Assembly (NCBI GenBank): GCA_040219275.1
Contig: JAVJSU010000003.1
Span: 62,001-126,000 of the forward strand
Direction: 5' to 3'
Source: JAVJSU01 sp040219275
GTDB lineage: Bacteria; Chloroflexota; Anaerolineae; Aggregatilineales; Phototrophicaceae
Length of the DNA stretch: 64,000 nucleotides
Every line of letters starts with the position of its first letter. Within the stretch, counting starts at the first letter, position 1. Positions 44,327-52,990 of the stretch are shown piece after piece. The notes beneath the pieces were generated by a model that saw only the letters and a list, made by a program, of their open reading frames with translations, was not told the DNA's origin and ran no database searches. Made by a program: the position numbers and the translations under genes.

Positions 44327-45466
44327 ATGAGTGAGTCTCTTCATCTCGATACACTGGCAATCCATGCCGGACAAGAACCCGATCCCACAACCGGCGCAAT
44401 TATGACACCGGTTTATATGTCTTCAACTTTTGTACAAACCGCCCCCGCTGAACATAAAGGCTACGAATATAGCCGGAGTGGAAACCCCACCCGCACCGCA
44501 TTGGAAACGCTGATAGCAGAAATCGAAGGCGGACGTTACGGTCTGGCGTTTGCCAGCGGATTAGCGGCAATTGATACCATTGTGCGTCGCTTTAACCCCG
44601 GTGACCACATTATTGTCGGCAATGATGTCTACGGTGGCACCTATCGCCTGTTTGAGAAGGTCTATGCACGTTATGGGTTGCGCTTTAGCTGGGTCGATCT
44701 CAATGATTTGGGCGCGGTTGATGCCGCCTTTACACCGGAGACCAAATTGCTATGGTTGGAAACTCCGACCAATCCGATGATGGCACTGGCAGATATTGCC
44801 GCGCTCGCCAAATCTGCCCCGCAGGAAGTGCTGGTTGCGGTGGACAACACCTTTGCCAGTCCCGCTATTCAACAACCCCTGACGATGGGTGCGGATATTG
44901 TGATGCACAGTAGCACCAAATATCTGGGCGGGCATAGCGATGTTGTCGGTGGGGTGATTGCGCTGAATGACGAACAACTCTATAACGAACTCAAGTTTTT
45001 GCAGAATGCTGTGGGCGGTGTGCCGGGTCCGATGGATTGTTTTTTGGTTATGCGTGGAATCAAAACACTCGGTATTCGCATGGAGCGTCACAGCCAGAAC
45101 GCGTTACAAATCGCACAATTTCTGGAAGATCGTTCTGATGTGAAGCAGGTCATGTATCCGGGGCTGGAAAGTCATCCACAACATGAACTGGCAAAGCGCC
45201 AGATGAAGATGTTCGGCGGCATGATAAGTATTATTTTGGAGAGTGAAGCCGCCGCAAGAACAATGGTGTCACGCACAAAATTGTTTGCGTTGGCGGAAAG
45301 CCTCGGCGGGGTGGAGAGCTTGATTGAACATCCATATAGCATGACCCACGCTAGCACCGCCGAAAGTGAAATTGCCGTTGATCCCGCTTTGGTGAGATTG
45401 AGCGTGGGCATTGAGCATGTTGAAGATTTGCTCAACGATCTACGGCAGGCAATGCACTCCGATTAG
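44327..45466 (+). CDS. Cystathionine gamma-synthase/gamma-lyase family PLP enzyme
   Basis: 379 aa from ATG 44327 (AAGGA at 7 bases). Fold-type I PLP enzyme: YEYSRSGNPTRTALE, FASGLAAIDTI, D173 (AVDNTFASP), Schiff-base K198 (HSSTKYLGGHSDVVGG), and the C-terminal RLSVGIEHVEDL. These enzymes make or cleave cystathionine. A cystathionine beta-synthase gene at 62842 supports a gamma-lyase role in turning homocysteine into cysteine, but synthase and O-acetylhomoserine activities cannot be excluded from sequence alone. Confidence 0.9.
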   Translation: MSESLHLDTLAIHAGQEPDPTTGAIMTPVYMSSTFVQTAPAEHKGYEYSRSGNPTRTALETLIAEIEGGRYGLAFASGLAAIDTIVRRFNPGDHIIVGNDVYGGTYRLFEKVYARYGLRFSWVDLNDLGAVDAAFTPETKLLWLETPTNPMMALADIAALAKSAPQEVLVAVDNTFASPAIQQPLTMGADIVMHSSTKYLGGHSDVVGGVIALNDEQLYNELKFLQNAVGGVPGPMDCFLVMRGIKTLGIRMERHSQNALQIAQFLEDRSDVKQVMYPGLESHPQHELAKRQMKMFGGMISIILESEAAARTMVSRTKLFALAESLGGVESLIEHPYSMTHASTAESEIAVDPALVRLSVGIEHVEDLLNDLRQAMHSD

Positions 45467-45479
45467 CTTAATGATAACG

Positions 45480-45517
45480 AAAATCCCTATTTCAAACCTT
45501 AGAGATAGGGATTTTGT
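45480..45517 (+). terminator. Terminator of the PLP enzyme gene
   Basis: 11-bp stem AAAATCCCTAT / ATAGGGATTTT (45480-45490 with 45505-45515), then TGTT. Confidence 0.75.
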
Positions 45518-45714
45518 TCCAGATTGCCGTAAAAACCTTAAGGATGAACTGTCATCATCGTTATGATCTGGATAAGGAATTGGGCGTTTTCTGTAATTAC
45601 TTGAACGGTTGCTATATCCTAACAAAATACCCCTAAATACTAGGGGCTAAACTGTGGTTGATAGCTCATAATATAAGTGGTTAGCTATTTACATACCAAG
45701 CTAAGGAGTGTTTT

Positions 45715-48666
45715 ATGCCAGAATATTATCGATTAGGGGTGGAGGAAACACTCCAAGACTTAAAGACAAACCGGGACGGTTTATCCTCGCAAGAAATTCA
45801 ACAGCGACAAGAAAAATATGGGAAAAATGCTCTGCCTAGAGATGAGGGCATTAATTGGGTGAAATTGATTGTTGGTCAATTCGCCGAATTAATGGTCATC
45901 ATCTTGATTATCGCGGCAGGTATTTCCCTTTTACTTGGCGATGTTAAGGATGTAATCGTCATCATGGTGATCGTCGTGCTGAACGCGGCATTGGGTATTT
46001 ATCAGGAATTTCGCGCCGAACAATCCCTTTCCGCGTTGAGTGCGTTACAAGTGCCACTTGTGCGTGTACGTCGTGGTGGCGAAATCCATCAAATTGACGC
46101 GGAAGAACTTGTCCCCGGTGATGTCGTTGTGCTGGAAGAAGGTGATCGGATTCCAGCGGATGGACGATTGATTGAAAGCATTAATCTGCAAATTGAAGAA
46201 GCCGCCTTAACGGGTGAATCGCAACCTGTTGATAAGTCGATCAAAGCTATTGAAACCACCAGCGATGTGCCGATAGGGGATCGTGTTAACCTCGCTTTTA
46301 TGGGGACATCCGTCAATTATGGGCGTGGTGTGATGGTGGTGACGGATATTGGCTTAAAGACACAACTTGGTAACATCGCGGCGCTACTGATGCAGGTCGA
46401 GGTGGGATCAACCCCTCTGCAACGTCGTATGAATCAACTGGGTAGAACGTTAGCAGTGGGCGCTGGCATTGTCGTCTTTATCGTCTTTATTGCCGGGTTG
46501 GTACGGGGTATCCCCTGGCAGGACATGCTTCTCGTAGCGATCAGCCTTGCAGTGGCGGCGGTGCCTGAAGGTCTGCCTGCGCTGATTACCATTAGCCTGT
46601 CTCTGGGTGCGGGGCGGATGATACGTCGTAACGCCCTGATTCGTCGTTTACCTGCCGTAGAGACATTGGGTTCAGTGACCGTTATCTGTTCAGATAAAAC
46701 CGGAACTTTGACGAAGAACGAAATGACAGCAACTTATCTCGCTTTGCCTGGGCATGATGATGTTAAGGTAACGGGCATCGGTTATACACCTAAAGGTGAA
46801 TTTTTCTTGGAGGGCGGTGATGCGCTTGATCCGAGTAAAGACGAAAGTGTTGCGCGTTTCCTGAAGGCGATGGCGCTTTCTACCAATGCCAGTCTAGAGC
46901 AGAAAAACGATGGCTCAAAGCAAATTAACGTCATTGGTGATACCACTGAAGGTGCGATGATCGTCGCCGCGCAAAAGGTCGGCTGGACGAGAGAACAGCT
47001 AGAAAAAGACTTGCCGCGTGTCGCCGAACTCCCATTCAGTAGTGAACGTAAAGCGATGACCACCGTTCACGACATCGTGGGTGCAGAGGCAAAATCACTT
47101 TTTGATGAAGATGGCTTTATTTCGATTACCAAAGGTGCCCCTGATCGGCTGATTGAATGGGCGACCTATGAGCATGTGCCAGACGGTAGCCGTGAACTTA
47201 GCGAAGAGCGCCGTCAAAAGTGGGTTTCTCAGGTTGATGCAATGGCAAGTGATGGGCTTCGTGTGTTAGGTGTTGCCTATCGCCCGCTATCAACAGTACC
47301 GGATGAACTTACACCGGAAATTGAGCGTGACTTACATCTGCTAGGGTTAGTGGGGATTGTCGATCCTGCCCGTCCAGAGGCTCAACAGGCAGTTGCTACA
47401 GCGCGCAAAGCGGGTATTCGTAGCATGATGATTACCGGAGACCATGCACTGACCGCGGAGGCAATCGCCCGCAATCTCGGCATCCTTAATGAAAATCAAC
47501 ACGCCGTCACAGGGTCACAACTGGATAAGATGTCGGATGATGAGCTTGCAAAGGCACTCAAAGAAACGTCGGCATTTGCGCGGGTTTCCCCTGAACATAA
47601 ACTCCGTATCGTAAAGGTGTTACAAGATCAGGGCGAAATCGCCGCGATGACGGGCGACGGTGTAAATGATGCCCCCGCGCTGAAACAAGCCGATATCGGT
47701 GTGGCGATGGGCATTACTGGCACGGATGTCAGTAAGGGCGCGGCGGAAATGGTGCTGACGGATGATAATTTTGCCTCGATAGTCGCCGCTGTCGAAGAAG
47801 GGCGAACGATCTATGACAATATCCGTAAGTTCATCAAATATTTGCTGAGTTCTAATGTCGGTGAAATTCTGGTGATGTTCACCGCCTTGATGGTCGGCTT
47901 AAAAATTCCGCTACTCGCGATTCAAATTTTGTGGATCAACCTTGTCACAGATGGCTTACCAGCGATTGCGCTTGGTTTTGGCGAGCCTGAGCCAGATGTG
48001 ATGGATCGCAAACCACGTCCTGTCAGTGAGAGCATCTTTGCGGGTGGTACCGGTGGACACATCATCCGCATCGGCTTATTGATTGGCGTTGTAACGCTCG
48101 GTGGGTTTATTTATGGCTTTACGAGCAATAATATGGATCCATTTAGCGCAACACTGGGAATCGAAGAGATGGATCGGACGGAACTCATTTCGCACAACAT
48201 TGATGAAGAACTTGTACCTGAAACTTGGGACGAGTTAACTGTCGTTGAGCGTAAAGCCATTTTGGAAGACTCCGTGAATAGTGGAGAAGTATTTGCGGAA
48301 GAGGGTGGTGAAACGACCATTTTGAGCGAAATTGAGAAAATACCACGTACAATCGCCTTTACAGTACTCGCATTTACGCAAATGTTTGAAGTGATGGCAA
48401 TTCATGCTGGTGATAAAGTGTCTTTCTTCAAAGGGTGGTTTAAATCCAATCCTCTGTTGTTGTGGGCGGTTTTATCTACCTTTGCCCTACAGCTCATCGT
48501 GGTTTATGTGCCGTTCTTTCAGGCAACCTTTGAAACGGCACCGCTATCTGCGATTGATCTTGTTATATCGTTTATGCTGGGTGCAATCATCTTGTTCGCC
48601 GTGGAATTGGAAAAGATATTTATCAATTTCATGGAAGAACGTAAATCGGCACAGAGTGCCGCCTAG
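45715..48666 (+). CDS. Cation-transporting P-type ATPase, Ca2+ (SERCA/PMCA-like)
   Basis: 983 aa, P2-type. N-terminal cation-ATPase domain (1-75), actuator with LTGESQPVDKS, phosphorylation D327 in CSDKTGTLT, nucleotide-binding KGAPDRL, hinge TGDGVNDAPALKQADIGVAMG, and the helix-4 ion site VPEGLPALI. The late membrane helix has NLVTDGLPAIALGFG. It should pump Ca2+ out of the cytoplasm. Oddity: residues ~803-878, a loop between late C-terminal helices, are a ~75-residue highly acidic insertion (IDEELVPETWDELTVVE, NSGEVFAEEGGET). AAGGAG precedes the ATG. Confidence 0.92.
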   Translation: MPEYYRLGVEETLQDLKTNRDGLSSQEIQQRQEKYGKNALPRDEGINWVKLIVGQFAELMVIILIIAAGISLLLGDVKDVIVIMVIVVLNAALGIYQEFRAEQSLSALSALQVPLVRVRRGGEIHQIDAEELVPGDVVVLEEGDRIPADGRLIESINLQIEEAALTGESQPVDKSIKAIETTSDVPIGDRVNLAFMGTSVNYGRGVMVVTDIGLKTQLGNIAALLMQVEVGSTPLQRRMNQLGRTLAVGAGIVVFIVFIAGLVRGIPWQDMLLVAISLAVAAVPEGLPALITISLSLGAGRMIRRNALIRRLPAVETLGSVTVICSDKTGTLTKNEMTATYLALPGHDDVKVTGIGYTPKGEFFLEGGDALDPSKDESVARFLKAMALSTNASLEQKNDGSKQINVIGDTTEGAMIVAAQKVGWTREQLEKDLPRVAELPFSSERKAMTTVHDIVGAEAKSLFDEDGFISITKGAPDRLIEWATYEHVPDGSRELSEERRQKWVSQVDAMASDGLRVLGVAYRPLSTVPDELTPEIERDLHLLGLVGIVDPARPEAQQAVATARKAGIRSMMITGDHALTAEAIARNLGILNENQHAVTGSQLDKMSDDELAKALKETSAFARVSPEHKLRIVKVLQDQGEIAAMTGDGVNDAPALKQADIGVAMGITGTDVSKGAAEMVLTDDNFASIVAAVEEGRTIYDNIRKFIKYLLSSNVGEILVMFTALMVGLKIPLLAIQILWINLVTDGLPAIALGFGEPEPDVMDRKPRPVSESIFAGGTGGHIIRIGLLIGVVTLGGFIYGFTSNNMDPFSATLGIEEMDRTELISHNIDEELVPETWDELTVVERKAILEDSVNSGEVFAEEGGETTILSEIEKIPRTIAFTVLAFTQMFEVMAIHAGDKVSFFKGWFKSNPLLLWAVLSTFALQLIVVYVPFFQATFETAPLSAIDLVISFMLGAIILFAVELEKIFINFMEERKSAQSAA

Positions 48667-48694
48667 ACACATCATAGGATATGCGTAGATTTTG

Positions 48695-48726
48695 ATGGGG
48701 ATTGCCAACGCAGTCCCCATTTTGTT
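48695..48726 (+). terminator. Terminator of the P-type ATPase gene
   Basis: 11-bp stem ATGGGGATTGC / GCAGTCCCCAT (one G-U), loop CAAC, then TTTGTTT. Confidence 0.85.
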
Positions 48727-48733
48727 TGGTGAA

Positions 48734-50161
48734 TCACGTTGTTTGAATAACTTTCCCGCGCATATCGTGTGGAATAGTGAGATTCATGTGATGCAAGATT
48801 GTCGGGGCGATGTCCATCAGTTGTTGATCCATCATGGCGTGGCCCAATCCTGTCGTTGCCGGGTCATAAAAAATAAATAGCCCTTCTTCAGCATGATTTG
48901 CGTCATCCGGTCCGGTATCGTTCTGATAGGTGTAATATGCGCCGTGTCCAAGACTGCCCACAGAGCGCCAGTGAAGGTTTCCAAAATAGACCATTAAATC
49001 CGGCGCGATATTGCTGACGCTATGATAGATATCCTCTGGCTTCATGACTTTGGTTTCAAGTTGACCGACTTCGGGAACGGTGATTTTCTGTAATTCGGCT
49101 GATAGTTGATTGCGTATTTCCTCAAATGCAGATTGCGGGACAATTCCCTGCGGTTCACGCTCCGCGACATTCAAGTAAACCCTGCCGTAATAGCCGCCCA
49201 TGCCCCATGCGCGGGTTTTGCTCCAATCGACATTGTCTGTATCAAAGCGTGTAATTGCGCCTTCAATAGGGAGAGTCTTAAACGCAAGCCATCCATTGCG
49301 CCACAACCACTCGTTAATGCAAATACCGCCGTCCATGCGCTTTACACCATGATCGCTAACGATGAGCACTGCCACATCATCAGCGGCTAGGTCGATGAGT
49401 TGTTTGATTTGCAAATCGACTAACTTGTAATAATCTCTAATGGTGTTTTGATAGGGTGAATTTGCTTCATAGGCACGATGTTCCGGATCATGGAAACGCC
49501 AGAATCCATGATGAACGCGATCCACGCCGATATTTACGTGCATGAAGAAATCCCACGCCTTCGTTTGAATGGCGTGCTTTAAGACGGTGAATTGCACCTC
49601 CGCTAGATCAAACAGTTGCTGTGAAAGTTTGAACTTGTCGTCTGTGCGGAAATCTTTTACATCAAAGGCATAATTCGGTGCAATGCTGAGAATCTCTTGC
49701 TTGAAAATCGCGGGGTAGGTAAAAGCGCTCTGAGTGTTGGGCGCAAGGAATCCGCTGATGAGATGCCCGTTGATGGGTTGCGGCGGGTAAGTTTGTGGTA
49801 CACCAGCGATAAAACACTGCTTATTTTCTGCACTCAGATAATCCCAGATGCGCGGAAATTTGACCGAATGACTGTTTACAACCGCCTGCTTATCATAAGA
49901 ATAATCAACCCGATTGCGGAATCCATAGAACCCAAGTTCACCGGGATCACGGCTGGTCAACATGCTAGACCATGCAGGAATCGTGATACACGGTGTTGAT
50001 GACCGTAATGTCCCCCAAGTACCTTGTTGCATAAAGGATTTGATCGTCGGCAGATCGTCTAAGAAGGTATCGAACATAAGTTGTGGTGCGGCGCAATCCA
50101 ATCCTAATATCATTAATCGTTTCGGTTTTTTCGTGCGAAACGGTCTTTGAAAAATACGCAT
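48734..50161 (-). CDS. Alkaline-phosphatase superfamily (type I phosphodiesterase-like) protein
   Basis: 475 aa, no signal peptide. Metal and nucleophile landmarks: ILGLDCAAP (first Asp), SSTPCITIPAWSSMLTSRDPGELGFYGF (nucleophile Thr within), DRVHHGFW, VLIVSDHGVKRM and the C-terminal SLGHGAYY/DIAPTILHHM. It fits the AP-fold phosphodiesterases and phosphoglycerol transferase-like enzymes common in this phylum; the substrate is unknown. AAGG stands 8 bases before the ATG. Convergent with the P-type ATPase. Confidence 0.85.
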   Translation of the reverse strand: MRIFQRPFRTKKPKRLMILGLDCAAPQLMFDTFLDDLPTIKSFMQQGTWGTLRSSTPCITIPAWSSMLTSRDPGELGFYGFRNRVDYSYDKQAVVNSHSVKFPRIWDYLSAENKQCFIAGVPQTYPPQPINGHLISGFLAPNTQSAFTYPAIFKQEILSIAPNYAFDVKDFRTDDKFKLSQQLFDLAEVQFTVLKHAIQTKAWDFFMHVNIGVDRVHHGFWRFHDPEHRAYEANSPYQNTIRDYYKLVDLQIKQLIDLAADDVAVLIVSDHGVKRMDGGICINEWLWRNGWLAFKTLPIEGAITRFDTDNVDWSKTRAWGMGGYYGRVYLNVAEREPQGIVPQSAFEEIRNQLSAELQKITVPEVGQLETKVMKPEDIYHSVSNIAPDLMVYFGNLHWRSVGSLGHGAYYTYQNDTGPDDANHAEEGLFIFYDPATTGLGHAMMDQQLMDIAPTILHHMNLTIPHDMRGKVIQTT

Positions 50162-50175
50162 GGTGTTGACCTTAC

Positions 50176-50229
50176 ATTAAAACATCAAACATGAGATTTT
50201 TTACATCATGTTTGATGTTGTTTAAGTGA
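50176..50229 (-). terminator. Terminator of the nusB-tatB-tatC operon
   Basis: 14-bp stem AACATCAAACATGA / TCATGTTTGATGTT (50181-50194 with 50216-50229); the minus strand continues TTTTAAT. Confidence 0.85.
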
Positions 50230-50258
50230 ATAGAAATGAAATGAGCATGAAAGCGACA

Positions 50259-51050
50259 TCAGGCTCTTGTAATACGACTACCGATCATCACGAGGATTAT
50301 GCTGAAACCGTATAATGCGAGCAAAGGACCCATCACAAGGAACATATTCACCGGATCAATTGTGGGGGTGATGAGCGCGGCGGCAATTGCAGTACCGACC
50401 ACTGCAAAGCGCCAATTCTTTACGAGTAAGCCTGCCGTCACGATACCAAACAATGACATCAGGAAAAAGACGAGCGGTGTTTCAAATGACACACCCATCC
50501 AGAAGAGCAAAGCAGTGACGAAACTAATATAATTCTCCGCAGTCCATTCAGGTTTGAAAATGTCTGACTGAAAACCTTCCAGAAATGTGATTGCCGGAGG
50601 GATCAGTATGAACCATGCAAATGCCACGCCGATCAAAAACAGTAAAGTGATGGCGGGTAGGGCAGAGAGTAAATAGCGGCGTTCTTTAGAAGTCAAGCCG
50701 GGAACGATGAACAGCAAGATTTGATAGGTAATCACCGGAATACTCAAGATTCCACCGACCATAAGTGCTACTTTAAAATAGGTTACCACTGCGCCTGTTG
50801 GTCCTAAGACGACCAATCGTTGGGTTTCATCCGGGTAGATATTGGCATAAGGTTCAATTAAATATTGTAGGACATCCCCTGCGATAATCGACCCTAGAAT
50901 CGTGCCTAACACGACCGCAATCAAGATTTTGAAGGTTCGACCGCGAAGTTCATCCAGATGGTCAAAGAATCCCATCCGCAGTTCGTTGTCTTCGGGTTCC
51001 TGTGGGGGTGGAAGTTCACGTTGTTTTCGGTTGCGAAGTGGAATCTTCAC
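50259..51050 (-). CDS. tatC: Sec-independent protein translocase TatC
   Basis: 263 aa, GTG start. Six membrane helices with the TatC landmarks MGFFDHLDELRGR (~27-39), FVTALLFWMGVSFETPLVFFLMS (~175-197) and a C-terminal helix ending near the terminus. The long polar N-terminus is slightly extended. TatC recognises the twin-arginine signal. One clear client is the fusion enzyme at 22775. It lies 11 bases after the TatB-like gene. Confidence 0.95.
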   Translation of the reverse strand: MKIPLRNRKQRELPPPQEPEDNELRMGFFDHLDELRGRTFKILIAVVLGTILGSIIAGDVLQYLIEPYANIYPDETQRLVVLGPTGAVVTYFKVALMVGGILSIPVITYQILLFIVPGLTSKERRYLLSALPAITLLFLIGVAFAWFILIPPAITFLEGFQSDIFKPEWTAENYISFVTALLFWMGVSFETPLVFFLMSLFGIVTAGLLVKNWRFAVVGTAIAAALITPTIDPVNMFLVMGPLLALYGFSIILVMIGSRITRA

Positions 51051-51061
51051 GGTATATTGTC

Positions 51062-51517
51062 CTATTCGTCAGTGCTTCCTGTTCCAGACCATGTACCAAA
51101 ACCATCTTGCCCCGTTTGATTAGGTGATGATTGTGTTTTACCATTTTCAGATGGTTTTTTCGGGGTTGTTGTATCATCTGTGAGCTTGAATGAAGTCGCT
51201 TGTTTAACTTTATCCGCTTCTTGATTGACCTCGTTCATAGCGCTTTTCATTTGTTTGTTTAGGGGTTCAAGCATGTCACCCGCTAAGCGGTTGATGTCAC
51301 TTCTGGTGGGTAGGTTTTTGGGAAGTTTGACATCGACCCCTGCATCGTCGAATTCGGTCTGTATGCTTGCCATCATCTGGCTCCACATGATGCGTAATTG
51401 CCCCATATATTGACCTACAATATACGCCCAGCGCGCCATACGTTGAGGACCGGCGACGATTAGGGCGATGATTAAGATAGCGGCTAATTCCCAGCCTCCG
51501 ACACCAAAAATGTTCAT
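51062..51517 (-). CDS. TatA/TatB-like translocase subunit
   Basis: 151 aa. Short N-terminal membrane helix (WELAAILIIALIVAGPQRM, residues ~9-27) with the Gly-Pro hinge, then an amphipathic helix and a long polar, disordered tail. The length and the WELAAI start favour TatB. No other TatA is in the window. It is the middle gene of nusB-tatB-tatC. Confidence 0.88.
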   Translation of the reverse strand: MNIFGVGGWELAAILIIALIVAGPQRMARWAYIVGQYMGQLRIMWSQMMASIQTEFDDAGVDVKLPKNLPTRSDINRLAGDMLEPLNKQMKSAMNEVNQEADKVKQATSFKLTDDTTTPKKPSENGKTQSSPNQTGQDGFGTWSGTGSTDE

Positions 51518-51530
51518 GCCTGCTTATTCC

Positions 51531-52082
51531 TCATGACTCAATGTTACCAAGCATCTTCTTTACGGTATCCAGATCACTTGTAATTGCGCCTAGAACACCG
51601 TTTACAAAACGTGGCGAACCATCAGCGCCAAACCATTTTGCTAGCCGGACAGCTTCGTCAATGGCGATGGCTGGATTAACACGCCGACCAATCGCAAATT
51701 CATAGACGGCAATGCGAAGTATGTTCCGATCTATCGTCGCCACCTGATTTAAGGGCCATTCCGTCGCATATTTCTGGATTACCTGGTCAATAAGTTCAAG
51801 ATGCTTTATTACGCCGGTCACAATTTGCTCGAGCATCTCGGTTATCTCTAAGTCAATGTGCTCCATTTCTAGCAAATCAAGATTAAATTCTCGGAGCAAC
51901 AATTGTTCGTTTAGCACCACACCCACCTGATGTCCGGTGCTATCGACTTCATACAGTACTTGTAATGCCATATAACGTGCCGCACTCCGGTCACTTTTTA
52001 ACCGTTCGTGGGCTATGTCTTCAGTTTTTACCACATCACCCGACTCAAAGTTGGGTGATGTTAATGGCGTATAGTTGTTCAA
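51531..52082 (-). CDS. nusB: Transcription antitermination factor NusB
   Basis: 183 aa, TTG start at 52082 (CAGGAG 12 bases upstream). The NusB helical domain runs from ~residue 31 (SDRSAARYMALQVLYEVD) to the end (NILRIAVYEFAIGRRVNPAIAIDEAVRLAKWFGADGSPRFVNGVLGAI). It binds boxA RNA with S10 to prevent early termination in rRNA operons. The first ~30 residues are an extension of unknown role. First gene of an operon with tatBC. Confidence 0.93.
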   Translation of the reverse strand: MNNYTPLTSPNFESGDVVKTEDIAHERLKSDRSAARYMALQVLYEVDSTGHQVGVVLNEQLLLREFNLDLLEMEHIDLEITEMLEQIVTGVIKHLELIDQVIQKYATEWPLNQVATIDRNILRIAVYEFAIGRRVNPAIAIDEAVRLAKWFGADGSPRFVNGVLGAITSDLDTVKKMLGNIES

Positions 52083-52164
52083 ATGGGATTTTAACTCCTG
52101 AATATTACATCCGCCTAAACAGTTTACATCATCCGTGTGTTTTTGACTACGGAAAATTGAGGGG

Positions 52165-52194
52165 TTGACATCGTATATAGACTTATGATACCCT
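52165..52194 (+). promoter_or_regulatory. Promoter of the structured leader/small-protein unit
   Basis: Perfect TTGACA (52165-52170). TACCCT (52189-52194) at 18 bases is the best-spaced -10; TATGAT (52184) is a better match but only 13 bases away. Confidence 0.5.
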
Positions 52195-52250
52195 ATAAAA
52201 GTTATTGTGAACTGCTATGACCCATTAAGATCAAAGGAGTGGATGCTAAA

Positions 52251-52286
52251 ATGATGATGGATTTCGGAATTAACACAAACGCATAA
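52251..52286 (+). CDS. Possible leader peptide (11 codons)
   Basis: ATG-ATG-ATG start, peptide MMMDFGINTNA then TAA, with AGGAG at 52235-52239 (11 bases upstream). It ends 4 bases before the first stem of the leader RNA, the position expected of an attenuation peptide. No run of one regulatory amino acid is present apart from the three Met. Confidence 0.3.
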   Translation: MMMDFGINTNA

Positions 52287-52290
52287 CATA

Positions 52291-52419
52291 GCACCTGCCT
52301 GAACGATCTTTACTGATGCTAAACATCAAAGCCGCAGGTGCCAGCCTCGCGGTTTTCATAACTGTAAGCACGCTTTGCCGTGAGGATGATTGTAGAAACA
52401 AACACCTTACGGTTTTTTT
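52291..52419 (+). ncRNA. Structured leader RNA with mutually exclusive stems and terminator
   Basis: Stem A: GCACCTGC / GCAGGTGC (52291-52298 with 52334-52341), enclosing a TGATG/CATCA hairpin. Stem B: CCTCGCGG / CCGTGAGG (52345-52352 with 52378-52385). Stem C: the same CCGTGAGG with CCTTACGG (52405-52412), followed by seven T (52413-52419). B and C cannot coexist, so B would prevent the terminator: the layout of an attenuator or riboswitch. I do not recognise a known riboswitch class. It could instead be a free-standing small RNA with a plain terminator. Confidence 0.55.
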
Positions 52420-52516
52420 CTGCGTAAAACTAAGCTGACTGTTGTCAGTATCGAATTTTCATCCAGTCCGCATTTATCACATTTAATTTTCGATCAGTGT
52501 AAGGATGGGAAATCAC

Positions 52517-52750
52517 ATGCAACAGTTTATGCCAGAAGACTTAAGTCGTGAGCACCGCCAGATGTTAGTTGAAGAAGCGGCACACGAAAAACTCGTCAGA
52601 ACTGCACGCGCAACCAAACGCGAAAATCAGCGCCAATTCAATGTTAATCCATTTAGAGTATGGCGACTTATCTTGGTACAGGTAAAGGAATGGCTACAAC
52701 GCCGTTCACAAGTAACAGTCAAATCTAAGCCGGTCACTGCCGGTAGATAA
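52517..52750 (+). CDS. Small basic protein, unrecognised
   Basis: 77 aa from ATG 52517 (GGGA 6 bases upstream; ATG 52505 would add MGNH). It is soluble, mostly helical and strongly basic: MPEDLSREHRQMLVEEAAHEKLVRTAR, then an Arg/Gln-rich middle and PFRVWRLILVQVKEWLQRR (~45-63), an amphipathic helix that might touch membrane or nucleic acid. It is the first coding gene after the structured leader. Function unknown. Confidence 0.6.
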   Translation: MQQFMPEDLSREHRQMLVEEAAHEKLVRTARATKRENQRQFNVNPFRVWRLILVQVKEWLQRRSQVTVKSKPVTAGR

Positions 52751-52768
52751 ACCAGAAAGTGTAAACTC

Positions 52769-52933
52769 ATGTTGAATCTACTTGAAAACGATTATCATGT
52801 GCGCGAATTGCGCTATCATGCGGAACAAAATCACCGTATTGAGCGGCACCTTGAAGCACTTAAAGACGCAAATGGGCGTTTGCCTAACAACCTTTATGAT
52901 AAGCTCCGTAAGTTGCTGTCACTCGCACGATGA
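52769..52933 (+). CDS. 54-residue protein, unrecognised
   Basis: ATG 52769 to TGA 52933: MLNLLENDYHVRELRYHAEQ... to ...LYDKLRKLLSLAR. It is helical and charged, with His, Arg and Glu spaced as in an amphipathic helix (residues ~8-32). It begins 18 bases after the previous stop, with AGAAAG upstream, so the two small genes share a transcript. The terminator at 52957 closes the unit. Confidence 0.55.
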   Translation: MLNLLENDYHVRELRYHAEQNHRIERHLEALKDANGRLPNNLYDKLRKLLSLAR

Positions 52934-52956
52934 CCACCTTGTTCACAGTCTTTTTA

Positions 52957-52990
52957 AACAACGCTCTTAGATACTGAGAGCGTTGTTTTT
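52957..52990. terminator. Bidirectional terminator
   Basis: 11-bp stem AACAACGCTCT / AGAGCGTTGTT (52957-52967 with 52977-52987), then TTTTT on the plus strand. It serves the small-protein unit and the convergent YihY gene. Confidence 0.85.

Noticed and set aside
52334..52352. Weak likeness of GCAGGTGCC...CTCGCGG to a T-box antiterminator
   Set aside because: The 14-base T-box core is not matched, there is no specifier stem, and no aminoacyl-tRNA or amino-acid gene follows.
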